Shown in pieces: positions 25,501 to 37,493 of a stretch of 64,000 bases of DNA (its first letter is position 1; every line of letters begins with the position of its first letter). The notes beneath the pieces are model-generated. The model had not been told where the DNA came from. It saw nothing but the letters and a program-made list of their open reading frames with translations, and did not search any database. Position numbers and translations under genes: made by a program. Origin of the DNA: Stratiolaelaps scimitus (lineage: Eukaryota > Arthropoda > Arachnida > Mesostigmata > Laelapidae). Location: the NCBI GenBank assembly GCA_019614645.1, contig JABWDB010000005.1:1892001-1956000 (forward strand), in the 5' to 3' direction.

Positions 25501-28500
25501 GAACATTTTCATCATGTGAACGGCACGGTCAGTAGTACTGACGTAAGGGGTAGAAGTCATCACTTTGAAATTGGCATCATGCGATTGTGTTGTACTTCAG
25601 AGCTGTATGTACTAGCTCCCGTCGTTCTGAGCAATCCTCGAACAGTCGAGTGCCGTGTCAAAACGACTTCTTTCATTCAAATGATTACTATATTACTCCT
25701 TTTATCAAATTTTACACTGAGGTATAAAGATTCATCTAACACATTGTGCTGTCCGTAAATATTGAGGATATGCAGATGCATAGTACTATGTAATATATAA
25801 TACATTCGAAGCTTTTGTATATACCTGATGAAATTTTCAGATGTCAGCACATGGTAGGTTTGTCTATCGATTATGTTTAGACACTGATAGATGAGTGTAT
25901 AAGCTTCCATCAGCGATGCAAACTCGAACACCTAAATGAACACACGCAGAAATTACACACACTATGGAATTATGGCGATTCGTGTGGAATATATCTCTAT
26001 TAATATTCACTGCGTCATATCAGTGATGTGTAACACTTCGAAAAGTTAGGGTCATCTGTATGGAATATATATATATATATACTAGACCTATTTGTAATAT
26101 GTTTATTGTTGAAAGATTCAAATGTTTTATACTAAATGACAATTTTGCTCATTTTTTATTAGTGGTCACACGTTTTTCCCTAAATGATACCATAATGGCC
26201 ATAAAAATGTGCCACGACTGTGTTACGTTCTAAGACAAGCATTTATATGAAAAATTCGAGATATAAAAATAGAGAAATACAGGCCAGCAATTGAGTTTAG
26301 CTGAATTTTTCACATCGACATTGATTTTGTCATATTGATGTTGAGTCTGATATTCACTTTTGACTTAGGAAAAGACAAATTAAATTTTTGTCGAACACCT
26401 CTTCCTTAATTATTGTTTTAAACCTTAATTTGTACCCCCGCACAAGGGACGAACCTCGTCGAAGGGAATCAGCGGCTGTCAAAAAGTGTACACCTAATTT
26501 TGTAATTTTCACCATCTGTCCTCTGAACTAGGGGAATGGGTCGTGGATAATCTTAGTTCTTGAGAGGTGTGGAATGTTGCATAACAGCTCGATTTTATAC
26601 AGCAGTATTCAAATTAGTTAACTGAGAGCAGCTGTGATCCACCTTTTTATAACAATAATCGGTTTGAATTTACACTCCATTTTGGCTATTATGCTGTCAA
26701 ACTCCACCACCTACCGCAGATGAGAAAGCGTGTTTTGTTTCAATCCTCAAATGCGAAGAGCAAACCGCAGATCATAGTCCACAATATATACTACAATATT
26801 GCTCACGTAATCGACCATTCATACATATATATGATATAAATAATACTATCTGGTTTGGCGGGTTTATGCTGAAACTAGAGCTTGCTGACAACCTCTCGCA
26901 TCAGCTTCCTTGTCCCACTCCAACTGCATCTATCAAATATGATTTGTCATTGTGATACGGTGTCGTCAACGAACTTGTCAAGGTTATCCACAGGACCTCA
27001 CCAGCGGCGAGCGTTTTTGTTGGCCGCATGCTTAGCTAATGAGCGCTTGAATGAATGTGGGTTCCGGACGGAGACAGCGATCGGGAACGCGGACCGACAC
27101 CGCATAGAACAAGTGGCAAGGGTCTGCTCTAGGAGGGGTTTCACGTGTGGGTCGGCGGCTGCCGACTGCCGGACAGGATGACAACGTGCGAACAACTACT
27201 CTTGAGCTACGCGCTACAACCCGTCCCGCCCCCCGCGTTGACCCGGCCTTCACACGGTATTCGAGTGACAACCTCAGCCCCATTAGTTCGTCCGGTTATT
27301 ACTCTGCGAACGCTCCCGCATACCGGTCGGCGTGTTCGCATAATTCAAGCAATATGAAAGGCATGGATATGGGCAGCTATTCCCATGAATTTCTGTGAAC
27401 TGGTCCCCGGGGAACTGGCCAGTTTCTACTCCGTGTTAGTTGCCGAAAATGCAAACCCCCTCTCTTTCTCATATGTGTGTATATATATATATATATATCT
27501 TATATATTTCTCTTGTTCTCACCGGTATCGTTGATGAGTCACAGCTTACCTGGCAGACAGTTGCTGGGGTTACGTTCTTCTCGATGAAGGTGAAGCAGTC
27601 CTTCAGTAGATGAGGAAGAATGTACTTCTTGGCTACAACCCACACACACACACAATGCATTGCGAGAATCGAGCAATACAATGAAAAATAGCAAAACAAA
27701 AACTCTACACTAACTCTGATCTATTTAGAAGCCCTAGAGGCTAATGAAACGATTTCCTTTGAATCGTCGGATTAAAAATAGGTTGTTGATATTGACAACG
27801 TAACTATCGACTAATTAGCCATCTGCTAGATAGCTATCACGAGCCGGCAGCTCCTACAAGACTAACTGAAAATATCGCTAAACAGTATAGCTCAAGGTTC
27901 AACTTACCGGCAAAGGCAGTGAGCATTGCGTCATCAACCGTCTCCAACTTTAAATTGTCGGTGTACGCGTAGCGCAGAAGGTTTTCGAAACCAATTGGCG
28001 CTATGTCAGAGATTCGTATTACCTGCAAACGTTCGACGTCAACAGATGTCGAAGTGAGAAATCACAGATATCATCCTTGAATTCCTCGTCAATTCACCTC
28101 TCTGCGGACTTGGACGACAATCATGAGTATCGTTTTTAAAGGCCGTCGCCAATAATAACTTTAATCAATATTTTTAAGCATTTAAATTATTAGACGACTG
28201 AGTCACGTTGTCAATTGTGTTCCACTCTTCTACTTAGATAATAATATCGATGAGTGGCTATTTCTCTCTCTCCGTCCCTCTCTCCCATCTCTCTCTCTCT
28301 CTCTTAATCTACAAAGCCTGACGTCCATGTTTACCCTACCGTTGCAAGGTCAAAGCTTACAAGACCCACTTGACGTCCGACATGACATGGTGGCGAACTA
28401 TAAATAGACCTTCCCCTTTTTACGACAGGTGCAATAGCGACAAATTCGTATACCGGCTGTTATCGTACGTAGAGATAATTAGACTTCTACATCAGTCTAT

Positions 28501-31500
28501 CGGCGCATTGCCCGTTTATGACTGATTGGTTATACATCTGTTCAAATGTAATGTTCGATATCTCTGTCGCTTCAAAATACTCTGGCGTTAAAAATAATGG
28601 CATTCGATTTGCCAAGCCATCCTTTATATAATGTTCTAATAACAGTAAAAGTGCGATAGTAGTACTACTTCCAGCTCCGAGTTGAAATTGCAATACTTCA
28701 TATGATGTCGAACAGTTCGTTGTCACTGAGTGCGTCAACATATTTCCTACGCATGTAACTGTTGAGATGTAAATCTAGTTCAATAAATATCGCGACCGTT
28801 GTGTAGGTAAGTAATGATGCGCGCCGTCCTGTTCAGGACGCGTCCCCATAAAAGAAGTAATAAAAAATTGCCTCTCCCCTTCTTGACGGTCCACTTGGAT
28901 TTATGACATGGAACATGCTTTGGAAAACGCTATCCCTAATGTGGACTCATGACTTGAAGTGCAAATATGATATCTTCAGCTTATCGACTTCATTATTGCG
29001 GTGGATCAGACAGCCGTCATGACGCCATTCCTGGATATGGCTATAGCTTGATGTGACCTTGAGACTATGAATGAAATATAAATGCAAATTTCTACGCCTG
29101 ACCATGTATTGAAAACGAGCTGATCAATTAGAAGTCACGCTCTGAATAGCGAATACTAGGGCAAACTAATTTCCCGGCTCAAAATGTCCAGGAAGTACTG
29201 AAGGGGCTAGTGGCTCGAAAATATCGACATACGCCGGAGGGTAGTGCTTTAAACCAATGGATTAGCACGGGAGGACACGTTCCTCGAGATGCCCTCGAGG
29301 AGATCTCCCTTGTCGAACATATCCCCATTTAGCTTCAGCTGTTTGCTGTAAACAACCCAGCCACTAGGAAACAGCACGAGTAATCGTGTTAATTGACCTT
29401 TACGGTCTCTAGTAGATAAACGAGTAAGAATTTTTGTAAATAAATTGCTGTGTCCGCATTGTATTCGACGAGATTTATACATTTGCAAAAATATTTTGGG
29501 AATACTCCAAACGTCTCCCATAATTCAACGAACGTTCCATGCCTGATGCGCCGAGCAACAAGCTGGCATCTAATGCCAAAGTGCAAATTTTGAAATGTCA
29601 AAAACCGAATGTATCGTATGCTATTGTATACAAGAACAGATGCGATGAACTTCACGCCGAAATCGCCTGTTCCAGGAAGCGTATTGTTGCCATTAGGCGA
29701 AAACGGCGCTTATATATTAGTCATCGCAGCAGTCGGAACACCACCAGTAAATATGTTCTTCAATAAAGCATTTTCTAGTATTTTTATCTAACTATTTTTA
29801 CAATTTTTCTATTTTTTTTAGAAACCACATTTCTGTTCTTCAATTAAAAAATATGTCGACCTACAACTCGGCTCATCGATCACTGGGTGCAAGTTTCTTG
29901 TATGGCGATTCATTACAGATCATTTCATTAAACGTGACATTTAATAGCACCGGAGGAGACATCTGGCCTTGGCCGGTTTTCACATCCGGCTTGATCTACC
30001 ACGTCAATCCAGCAAGCTAGCTGACCAGTGGTAGATATGTACATCGAGCGCGATGTGGACAGCGAGAAACTATGCGCCGCCACATCTCCAGGCCGCTGTT
30101 TCCCAAAACGCGGTGGAACGTGATCGGCGTGAAGCCAGCAGATAGCAGCAAGCACCTGAATCCCTTCCTGACGGCTAGGGGAGGAGGTCGTCTCCTTAGC
30201 CTCCGTTCGTTCCAAGAGGTCTATGTCCACAGTAAGCACTTGCACGAGCGCCGGTCGCAGAATGAGCTCGGGTGATTTTGTGTGCCCAGCGGCCTAATCT
30301 CGGGGTGGACATCGAGGCGTATAAGCCGGCGTATCGAGACACCCGCGACAGGAGGTCCCGGCTCCGTGTATGTGTGTCTGTGTCCTACGAGAACGGAACT
30401 GCAGCTGGCTGAAACCACCGTTAGCGTCACGCTCTGCTTACGTCTGTCCCTGCTGCCCTTGACCCACCGCCTATGTGGGGAGACCGTATAAACACTAAGC
30501 GTGAACGTGTCGTGGGCAAAACGCGTCGGGAAGCACAGTCTATCTCAGCCGATTCCGACGGTGCCTAATGTGAGAATAACAGATAAAAGTAGATGGATGC
30601 GCGAGACCTGGCGGGGTATCGAGGACTCACTGAATGTTCGTTGATCGTTTCAACGAGTTCGCTAACAAATGATACAAAACTACGACACAAGAAAGGAGAA
30701 AGAGGCGCAGGAAAGAAGTAATTACGTAATTCGTAATATGTTGCTTGTCAGCTTTACATCGATTTCGTGTAGTCACCATCCCGTCGACATCGTTCATAAA
30801 TCATCCATATCAACGCGGTAAGAAATTCACTCATTGGCTTCGAATTCACTAGTATGAATTGATCCCAGAAAGTGATTGTCGTTCTGACGTGAAACAATTG
30901 AAAAGAAGCCCCGCTCGAGAGAAACACCCTTCTGTACAAGAACTGTGGTGTGTCCTTGAAATGTGTCTATTTGTTGAGGTATATGTGACTGTGTGCGTGT
31001 GTGTGTGTGTAGCAGACGGAGACGACTAAAATTACCATTCAAGCCCCATCCGTTATAGGTTGACCTAATCTCCTAAAATTGATCCTGTGCCAGTATTCAG
31101 CGAGTGCACAATTGTGTCTGTTTTGCTGCTTGCGAAATTTCCGTCCATGAGATTAAATTTAAGATTGAAGGTCAGATTTTGTCGCCGATAGAGAGAGAGC
31201 TAATGATCACTCATACCACCCTGATTAAAATGAAGAAACTTCGCAATTAAGCGATCGTTTGATCTGCAAAAAAAAACTGCAAATACATCAGCTATACGAT
31301 ACAATATTCGACGGTGCTGCCTTCTCGTCACTGAAATGATCCCGACCGCTGCATCGCGCAATCAGCACCATTCGGTCGACATTCAGTGACGACACTGACG
31401 TTGTGCCGCGGTCCGTCCGTCAACCATTCTGTCATTTGGACGCTAAACCACCGGAACTAATATGAACTCATTCGTTGGTGATCACTTCGAGCTGCGATAT

Positions 31501-34290
31501 GACATGAGTAGCTTCACGATACGCTATGACACGAGCTCCGTGGGGCACGATGTTATGTTCCGTTCGTAATCGCGCGAACTCTCGCCAACTACCACCCGCC
31601 GCTCGTCGACTGGGTAACGCCCGCGCTGTAAGAGCTTGCAGGAGTAAAAGCGCTTGCGCCAGACCATCAAGTTCGCCGCTGTCGCTGACGATACCGGCCA
31701 CTTACCTTAGATTTATCGGCCATGTCACCATAGAACATAGCCTCGAAAACGGGACTGGTCATAGCCAGTAGCACACGGTGACCCACATACTTCTTGGACG
31801 CCGACGGCGGGCCCACGATGAAGGTCACATCTGAAATGGTGAATGCGCCAAATTGAATGTGAAGAATTCATTTCGGGTAACCACCAGCTGTGCTAGATGC
31901 TTAACCCTATTCGAAGAGAGATTCCCTTTTGAGTTATCTCTGTAATTCTTTATCTCGATCTAGGTCTCAGTGTAATGCTAACGCGCATATCCGAGCTGAG
32001 CAGAGAACGTATATTTGTCTAGCATTACTTAGGTGTACGGTTCGCCCTATACGATTTGGACACCGGGCAGAGATATGCGTTCTGGCTACCTTTCAATAGC
32101 TTGACATCGACTGGTTTTTAGAAACAAGCCTTTTCTACGCTCTAATTTGCAACAAATACATGCTACCGGCTTAATCTAAACAACACCATTGCATTGTTTG
32201 CTGGCCTCCTATTGAGCCCGATCTGTAAACGATCCGCCAGCCGAATTCTGTCTGTGTGCGTTTAAAGTTATGGCCGCTTTAGATCTATTGTTGCTTTGCT
32301 TGCGACAGTCTAACGCCATTTGCTATAGTGAAGCCATGCTCTAAACCGCTTTGTGCACGTATAATATAGTGCATAGCGGTATATTTATCAGCGGATTTTA
32401 AAATATAGTAGAGATTCAGCGGACGCCCCCTTTGGTAGGTCTCAAAATAATACAGGCATCGTTCAGAAGAACAGGCCTTTGACCATGTTGGAAGCTCCCT
32501 TTGGTCGCCTGGATGCCTCAAGCGTTATTCGCACCATCGTAGTAATCTCTTGCAGAAAAATCAGCCGAGAAAAGTTCCGAGAGCTTTGCCCGCCGCTTCA
32601 CAGGTTTAGCACGCTCGGCAAGACGCCGTCGTTGAGTAGACATAAATGGTACTGTCGGACGAACTCGACATGTGCGAGGCCAGATATTTCTGAACCAGAG
32701 ATTGCGGCTTGCAGCAAGATTAGGCGTATCAGCAGACTGTTGGACATCTGGGACCAGGTCAGTCCACGTGCCGAAAAATGGCTTCTATTTAGGCTATTTC
32801 AGTGAAGTTATAATACATTATGGTGCAGCCAGCGAATCATACGGCGGAACCCACTAACCGGCAAACTCTACCCTCTCCCCAATTGCTGGTTGCACAAACC
32901 TAAGTATTTTTGATCAGACTCTCAGCTGTTTCTCCATGTGACAGGCCTCAGAACTTCTTGGCTAAACAAATATTACATATATATGTATATCATGGTTCAG
33001 TCGGAACTGCATCAAATAGACAATAGTTGATAAAATAGGGAAAATATTCGAGGTGCCTCTGCCCAACCTTCCATGTGATTCTCATTGATGAGTTTAACTG
33101 TGGCTGACTAAGTTTAGCTGTGCGTACAGTCGATGAATACCTCTTAATACCTTGGTTTTATTTAATGTGCTTTATCGTTCACAGGCATGCTCTCCCCTGT
33201 CCGAGACAAAACGATATGAACCCAATAGAATAATTGCAAGTTGAAGTGCACTCTACCAAACTCTAAAACTGACTACCTACGATAGAATAGCATGTGGTAG
33301 CTGCTGGTTGGCTGAGAGTCAGCCCGAAAACCTTGGGTTGGGAGCTATTTATCTATGTTTTTTCATTGATTGAGGAAAACGATTCAGTTAAATTCCTTCT
33401 TAGTCTATGCTTACTGTCACAAGGTAAGACGAGCGTTGATAATTCAGGAAAAATTGTGGCTTACAAGGGGAACATTCAGAGATGCTCCTTCAACTATAAG
33501 CCGACGTATTTTCCAGCTGTGGACCATACCTTACTCTAAGCCTATTTTTGTACCCAGTCCTTGGATATACCACAAAACTTAGCATCCATAGAACAATACC
33601 TTCTCGCAAAGTCATTTGCCAGTAAACCGTGTGATGAAGAATCCAAGACCTTCATACACGTCTCGAACAAGGGGAGAGAAGGGAGATGCTTACCCTTGAA
33701 CATCATCGTGACCACAATGCGATCCAATAGTTGTGTATTCGTTAGCAGCTACTTTACATATTTTTATTCAAGTGCAAATTATTTACACATTCGTCCTTCG
33801 CCTGTCAGATCGCTGCGAAAGTGTCAGGTCACATGTCAAGTGACCCAGCAAGGTCACCGCCGCCATAAAGCTGAAATGATAATTATGCCCAACACAAACC
33901 ACCGTTTCCCAGAACTCTCCCGCCCGTAATCATTGTAATGACAATATTTACCCGACTGCCGAAAATGTAAGCGATTATGAGCGCCGATTGTAACGTCGCC
34001 GCGAAACCCACCACCGTTGCCGACGCCTCAAGGGCGGAACTGGCAAATGGTGTCTCTGGGTTGAATTTACATTATTTTTTCGACGAACGCTATGGCCTTG
34101 ACACTGCCGTCCAACACACACACTGCTATCGGCCAGCCCTGCCTGAGGAAATCACTCCCTCATCACCAAGGCATCACTGGCTGGCTAGGTCACCTCGAAT
34201 CCGTGATAGAGGTAACTGGTATTCCTCTTTCGCCACCTGTCCATCCCGCGAGTGTGATTTGTGTATCTCAGGGGATAGATTAGTTGGCCC

Positions 34291-34365
<75 letters not shown>

Positions 34366-35577
34366 CGGGATATCTTAAGGCTCTATAGAAATTCCGCATC
34401 TGTTCCCCGCTCAGTCAGGATAGTCCCGTCATGATGACAATTTACTCTAACAGGAGACCAATTATGAAGGGCGCAGATTCAGACCTTACCACGACGCGTA
34501 TCGACCCGACATCAGTGACTAAACAAAGGAAGAAATTGGTACGTGCCATACGATTACGTATACCCATTGCCATAGGCACTGCCGAGAACTAGTTATATAA
34601 ACCATGTGCTTAAAATAAAGGTACAAAAAGGCATCGCCCTCTCGCCCGATTGTGACTCGATTTGCCCGGTCGTTATGCCGACGACTTCCTTTAAACCCAT
34701 CACCATTCGGAAACGAGACTATTCGCAGGGCCAAGCAGTACGTAACGTGGCCTGGTCTTGAACCCGTCTGTTAACCAATATCTAATCACATGAGACTAAC
34801 CCGCCCATCTCATCTGTCGCACAATAATAACAGCGGTAAATTAGTGGCACCGACCTGTGAATGCTTTGTTCTGCAGCAGGGAGCTTGTCCTCTGCAGGAT
34901 CTTGTCGGACTCCATGGTGCCCGCGTGGCTTTTGTCCGGGAGTGCTGCGTTTGGTGAGGATTCGCGAACGGCTGCTAGATACTCCTTCTCCGGGACGTCT
35001 TCGCCCTGCAATAGTCAAATAGAAGAAGAGAAAGTCGCTTTTTTTGAAGATCGCCATTTCCAGCAAGAGTTTACCTAAAAGTTACTATTATATAATGCAT
35101 GTACAGCTGACAGATACAGCAGTACTGTTAACCAACAGCACCGCCACCGCCAATAAACGAGACGCTATAATTGGATCGTGTACAGATATATATATATATA
35201 TATATGTATTTGTGGTACGGAACTATGTTCAGCACATGTCATCTTCTCAAGTGTATATAAAATAGCAAGCGCGATCTCGCTAGTTATAGTTTCCATTCAT
35301 CCCTCGTTATAGTACTTCCAGTTCATAGTGGAACATCCTCCGATGATATTAAGTATTTATTCGATATGTTTGGGCTTATTCATTTAGAAAAGGTGACCAG
35401 GTTTATTTACCATTGGTATGTTTCGAGTTTAACTGGAAGTGGAGTTTGGATCCTCATTAATCTACAATTATGAATCACTTAGTAACCAGATACAAAATTA
35501 ATATCCTTCATATTTTTTGCTCACGCAACAAAAAAACCAGTGCATTTGTAATCTCCAAGTTGAACTCACGTACAAGT

Positions 35578-35615
<38 letters not shown>

Positions 35616-37261
35616 GTGTGTCTGTGTGGGTACATTTGATTTGCAGAGCTATCTCCGCTTAATCGAGGTCTAATTGAGGTGAGAGTTTCAAGCGACCTTG
35701 TCGGATATACAGTGGTTACCGACGCCGAACTCATTCGTTTGGCTGCAGAAATATGGGTCAGGCTGTATGAGCGCTCGCAACCTACGCCCCCAAACGGCCT
35801 CTCTCTCTCTCTCTCTCTCTGCGTCACTCTCGTAATTGAGGGTATTACAGGTAGAGGCTTCAGGGGATCATCCTTCGAGCGTTCCCTCATTCATGATTAT
35901 CGTCGACGGACAGCCTGCGAGACCGATAGTTATACCCCTCCCCCTGAAGAACAATAGATAAGCGAAAGTATCATAGAATCATAGAGCGTCTGGTGTTGGG
36001 ACGAAGCGCGCGATTCCAAACTAGATAGACCACTTTGCCACTGTCGATTCCAAAGACAAGACCGGCAGTCATCGAAATAGTTTGACTTGAGCTTTTTTAT
36101 GCTTTATAGCACTGAGAGCGCGCGGAACGCGGCGGCGTCAATCAATTTTATCATTCAACCGATCCGTCCCGCCTGACCGAGCAGAAAACAAATTGGCTGA
36201 TTTTATCTGATTTCAGTCAGTGCCCTCATGAGCGTGCGCACAGTATATTCGTAGTATATATTCCAATAACATGTTGCTTAGCTACGTACAGATTCTGCTT
36301 GGTATTATACGTATGGCATATATCTGACCGAAGCTATCGTTCTCACATATTGGACATTCGCACCAAGCATAAGGTCGCTTAATGTGTGTATGTGTTGTTG
36401 TTGTTACGGTTTAACCAAACAGTTCGTATTTGCGCGCGTGGAAATTGTCATTACTTTAAAAGTATGCGCCGCTAGTGAAAAACCGTACTTGGACGGCGAA
36501 GAGAAGCAAACACGTGGTTAACTTAATAATAGTCTAAAGTAGTTAATTAATAACCGTGTACCATGTCGATTTGGTAGGTGAAGATTGCGTTTGAAAAAAA
36601 TGTCCTCCTCTAAAAAAAAAAAAGGTGAAGATTAAATCGAAATTACAGCTCGGTTTTTTCGGCAAAGAGCCAAAAATGCAGGGAGGTCTCGGCCGAAATA
36701 GCCATTGAGAAGACATTTAACACGTTTATTTTAGGAACATTTGTACTAATAATATCGGCCTACTGCTTCGGAAACAATACGCTCCAAGTGCTCTATATAT
36801 ATATATATATATCTGTTAGTCGAACGGTGGCGAAGTCAGATGAGAATATAAGGCACGAAAAAATAGATAACGGGAGAACCCTCAGTTTTTCGTCTACCCT
36901 TCGCACAGTTAACTTGTTCGCGCTGTTTTTGCCGCGGGATCGGCGAAAGGGGAATCGGAATTCTCAGCAAAGACGACTCAGCGAGACATTGGCGACAGCG
37001 CACGGGATTTGGACCGTCGCCTATTCGGCCTGACAGCAAACATACCGAATTGCGCACACAAGCTAATTCTCCCAAGTTCGGAACGCCCTTAGACAGATGT
37101 TCTCTCACATGTGCTTGCAATGACGAAATTTTCCATGACACAAGTTCGGTCATGGGGTCCAGATGAGGCGCTCTGAATGCGCTTCAGCTTTTACTTACCT
37201 CGATAGTGAGATGGTTGGGATTAGGCGACGCGGGGAGAGGGAGTGCGGATGGCGCGGGCAT
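22581..37261 (-). CDS. BTB-BACK-PHR domain protein (BTBD1/2/3/6-like), 12 coding exons
   Basis: Exons in order of transcription: 37199-37261, 34855-35005, 31706-31830, 27908-28022, 27550-27632, 25825-25931, 25365-25475, 24609-24675, 24035-24164, 23598-23833, 23139-23243, 22581-22772. All introns are GT-AG, phases agree, and the total is 1485 nt (494 aa). BTB domain at about 68-173: DVTFIVGPPSASKKYVGHRV (72-91), then SPVFEAMFYGDMA. BACK domain at about 175-275, including LETIVHRKYLN and AAVQWATEECNR. C-terminal PHR domain at about 320-494, including RDIFITGLGF and the end IEMLEISDLFFYF. This architecture is known from cullin-3 ubiquitin ligase adaptors (BTBD1/2/3/6, Drosophila lute). The exact paralogue cannot be fixed, so no symbol is given. 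Least certain are the start (Met1; Met52 is an alternative) and the weak exon 10 acceptor (GCCAAAG). Confidence 0.92.
24454..24610 (-). mobile_element. Family B SINE-like insertion at a splice donor of the BTB-BACK-PHR gene
   Basis: The insert 24470-24594 is flanked by TGCGAGACGTTTACCT (24454-24469) and TGCGAGATGTTTACCT (24595-24610), identical at 15 of 16 positions. On the - strand it ends in an A-rich tail. A second copy of the same sequence is at 40690-40830. The duplicated target includes AG|GTAAAC, the donor after exon 8, so a second donor now sits 141 nt downstream. Confidence 0.85.
25932..27549 (-). other. Intron 5 of the BTB-BACK-PHR gene
   Basis: AT-rich intron with an (AT)n array (26065-26081) and another at 27479-27499. 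A GC-rich patch at about 26880-27420 stands out; see the separate entry for an open frame on +. The donor CAG|GTAAGC and acceptor ATTTAG|GTG are clear. Confidence 0.8.
27175..27398 (+). CDS. Unassigned exon-like open frame nested in an intron, possible 3' terminal exon
   Basis: After an acceptor-like CCGGACAG, an open frame on + encodes about 74 codons ending in TGA. Its end is rich in Ser, Tyr, Asn and Met (LSPISSSGYYSANAPAY, then MKGMDMGSYSHEFL), which resembles the low-complexity tail of a transcription factor. No family is recognised, no upstream exon was found, and a frame on the opposite strand is also open. It may be a nested gene, a retro-fragment or chance in GC-rich DNA. Confidence 0.2.
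28023..31705 (-). other. Intron 3 of the BTB-BACK-PHR gene
   Basis: Contains CT-rich tracts (28263-28304), an unassigned open frame on - (28487-28741, 84 codons), overlapping open frames at 29249-29655, and a GC-richer patch at about 29930-30500. None of these matches a family I recognise, and none joins in phase to the flanking exons. Confidence 0.75.
32912..32975 (-). mobile_element. Possible diverged family A fragment in a BTB-BACK-PHR intron
   Basis: GATCAGACTCTCAGCTGTTT followed by CTCCATGTGACAGGCCTCAGAAC resembles the family A core. The match is short and no flanking duplication is seen. Confidence 0.35.
34290..34358. repeat. (AT)n microsatellite
   Basis: About 69 bases of alternating AT with a single G interruption, one of the two longest arrays in the window. 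Confidence 0.9.
35006..37198 (-). other. Intron 1 (within the coding part) of the BTB-BACK-PHR gene
   Basis: Bounded by GAG|GTAAGT and ACTATTGCAG. Contains (AT)n arrays (35187-35206, 35581-35611, 36795-36812) and a (CT)n run (about 35802-35820). No conserved exon was seen inside. Confidence 0.7.
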
Positions 37262-37493
37262 CACAGCGGGGGCGGCTGATGGCCGACGACAGCTTGAAGC
37301 AATTCGCGTAGGTTCTCGCTTCGATCGCAGCTACGTCTGCCGTAGTGGTAGTACCGGGACGGCTGTGCAAACGGCCGAAAAAGGCACCGCTGACGAGACA
37401 AGTCATCCGATGGACCCCACCGGGCGTCGGGTACCCGCGATTCGATGTAGGTCAAAACTCCGCACGGAACTGCCCGGAGCGGCGCCGCAGCAT
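37262..37493 (-). promoter_or_regulatory. Probable 5' UTR part of the first coding exon of the BTB-BACK-PHR gene
   Basis: A good acceptor (CAATTTCAG) ends at 37494 on the - strand, and the GC-rich sequence runs from there to the chosen start codon. It opens with an ATG (37491-37493) that starts a 13-codon reading frame ending in TGA, a candidate upstream ORF. The coding frame is closed by a TAG between the two, so this part would be non-coding leader. Further leader exons must lie upstream. Confidence 0.45.

Larger units (their letters stand above)
31831..34854 (-). other. Intron 2 of the BTB-BACK-PHR gene
   Basis: The donor is ACAG|GTCGGT, a less common form, and the acceptor is CCATTTCAG. 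It holds a possible family A fragment (32912-32975), a short GGCTGAGAGTCAGCC motif (33310-33324) like the SINE 3' ends, and a long (AT)n array (34290-34358). Open frames at 32285-32805 are unassigned. Confidence 0.75.

Noticed and set aside
28487..28741. 84-codon - frame as an extra exon of the BTB-BACK-PHR gene
   Set aside because: Exons 3 and 4 already join in phase and continue the BTB domain without a gap, so no exon is missing there.
34782..35066. 94-codon - frame starting MLEMAIFKKSD
   Set aside because: It overlaps exon 2 of the BTB-BACK-PHR gene in the wrong frame; the correct frame reads GEDVPEKEY and joins in phase to the BTB exon.
35498..35890. 130-codon - frame
   Set aside because: Crosses both an (AT)n and a (CT)n array (RERERE and YIYIYI) within an intron; no domain.
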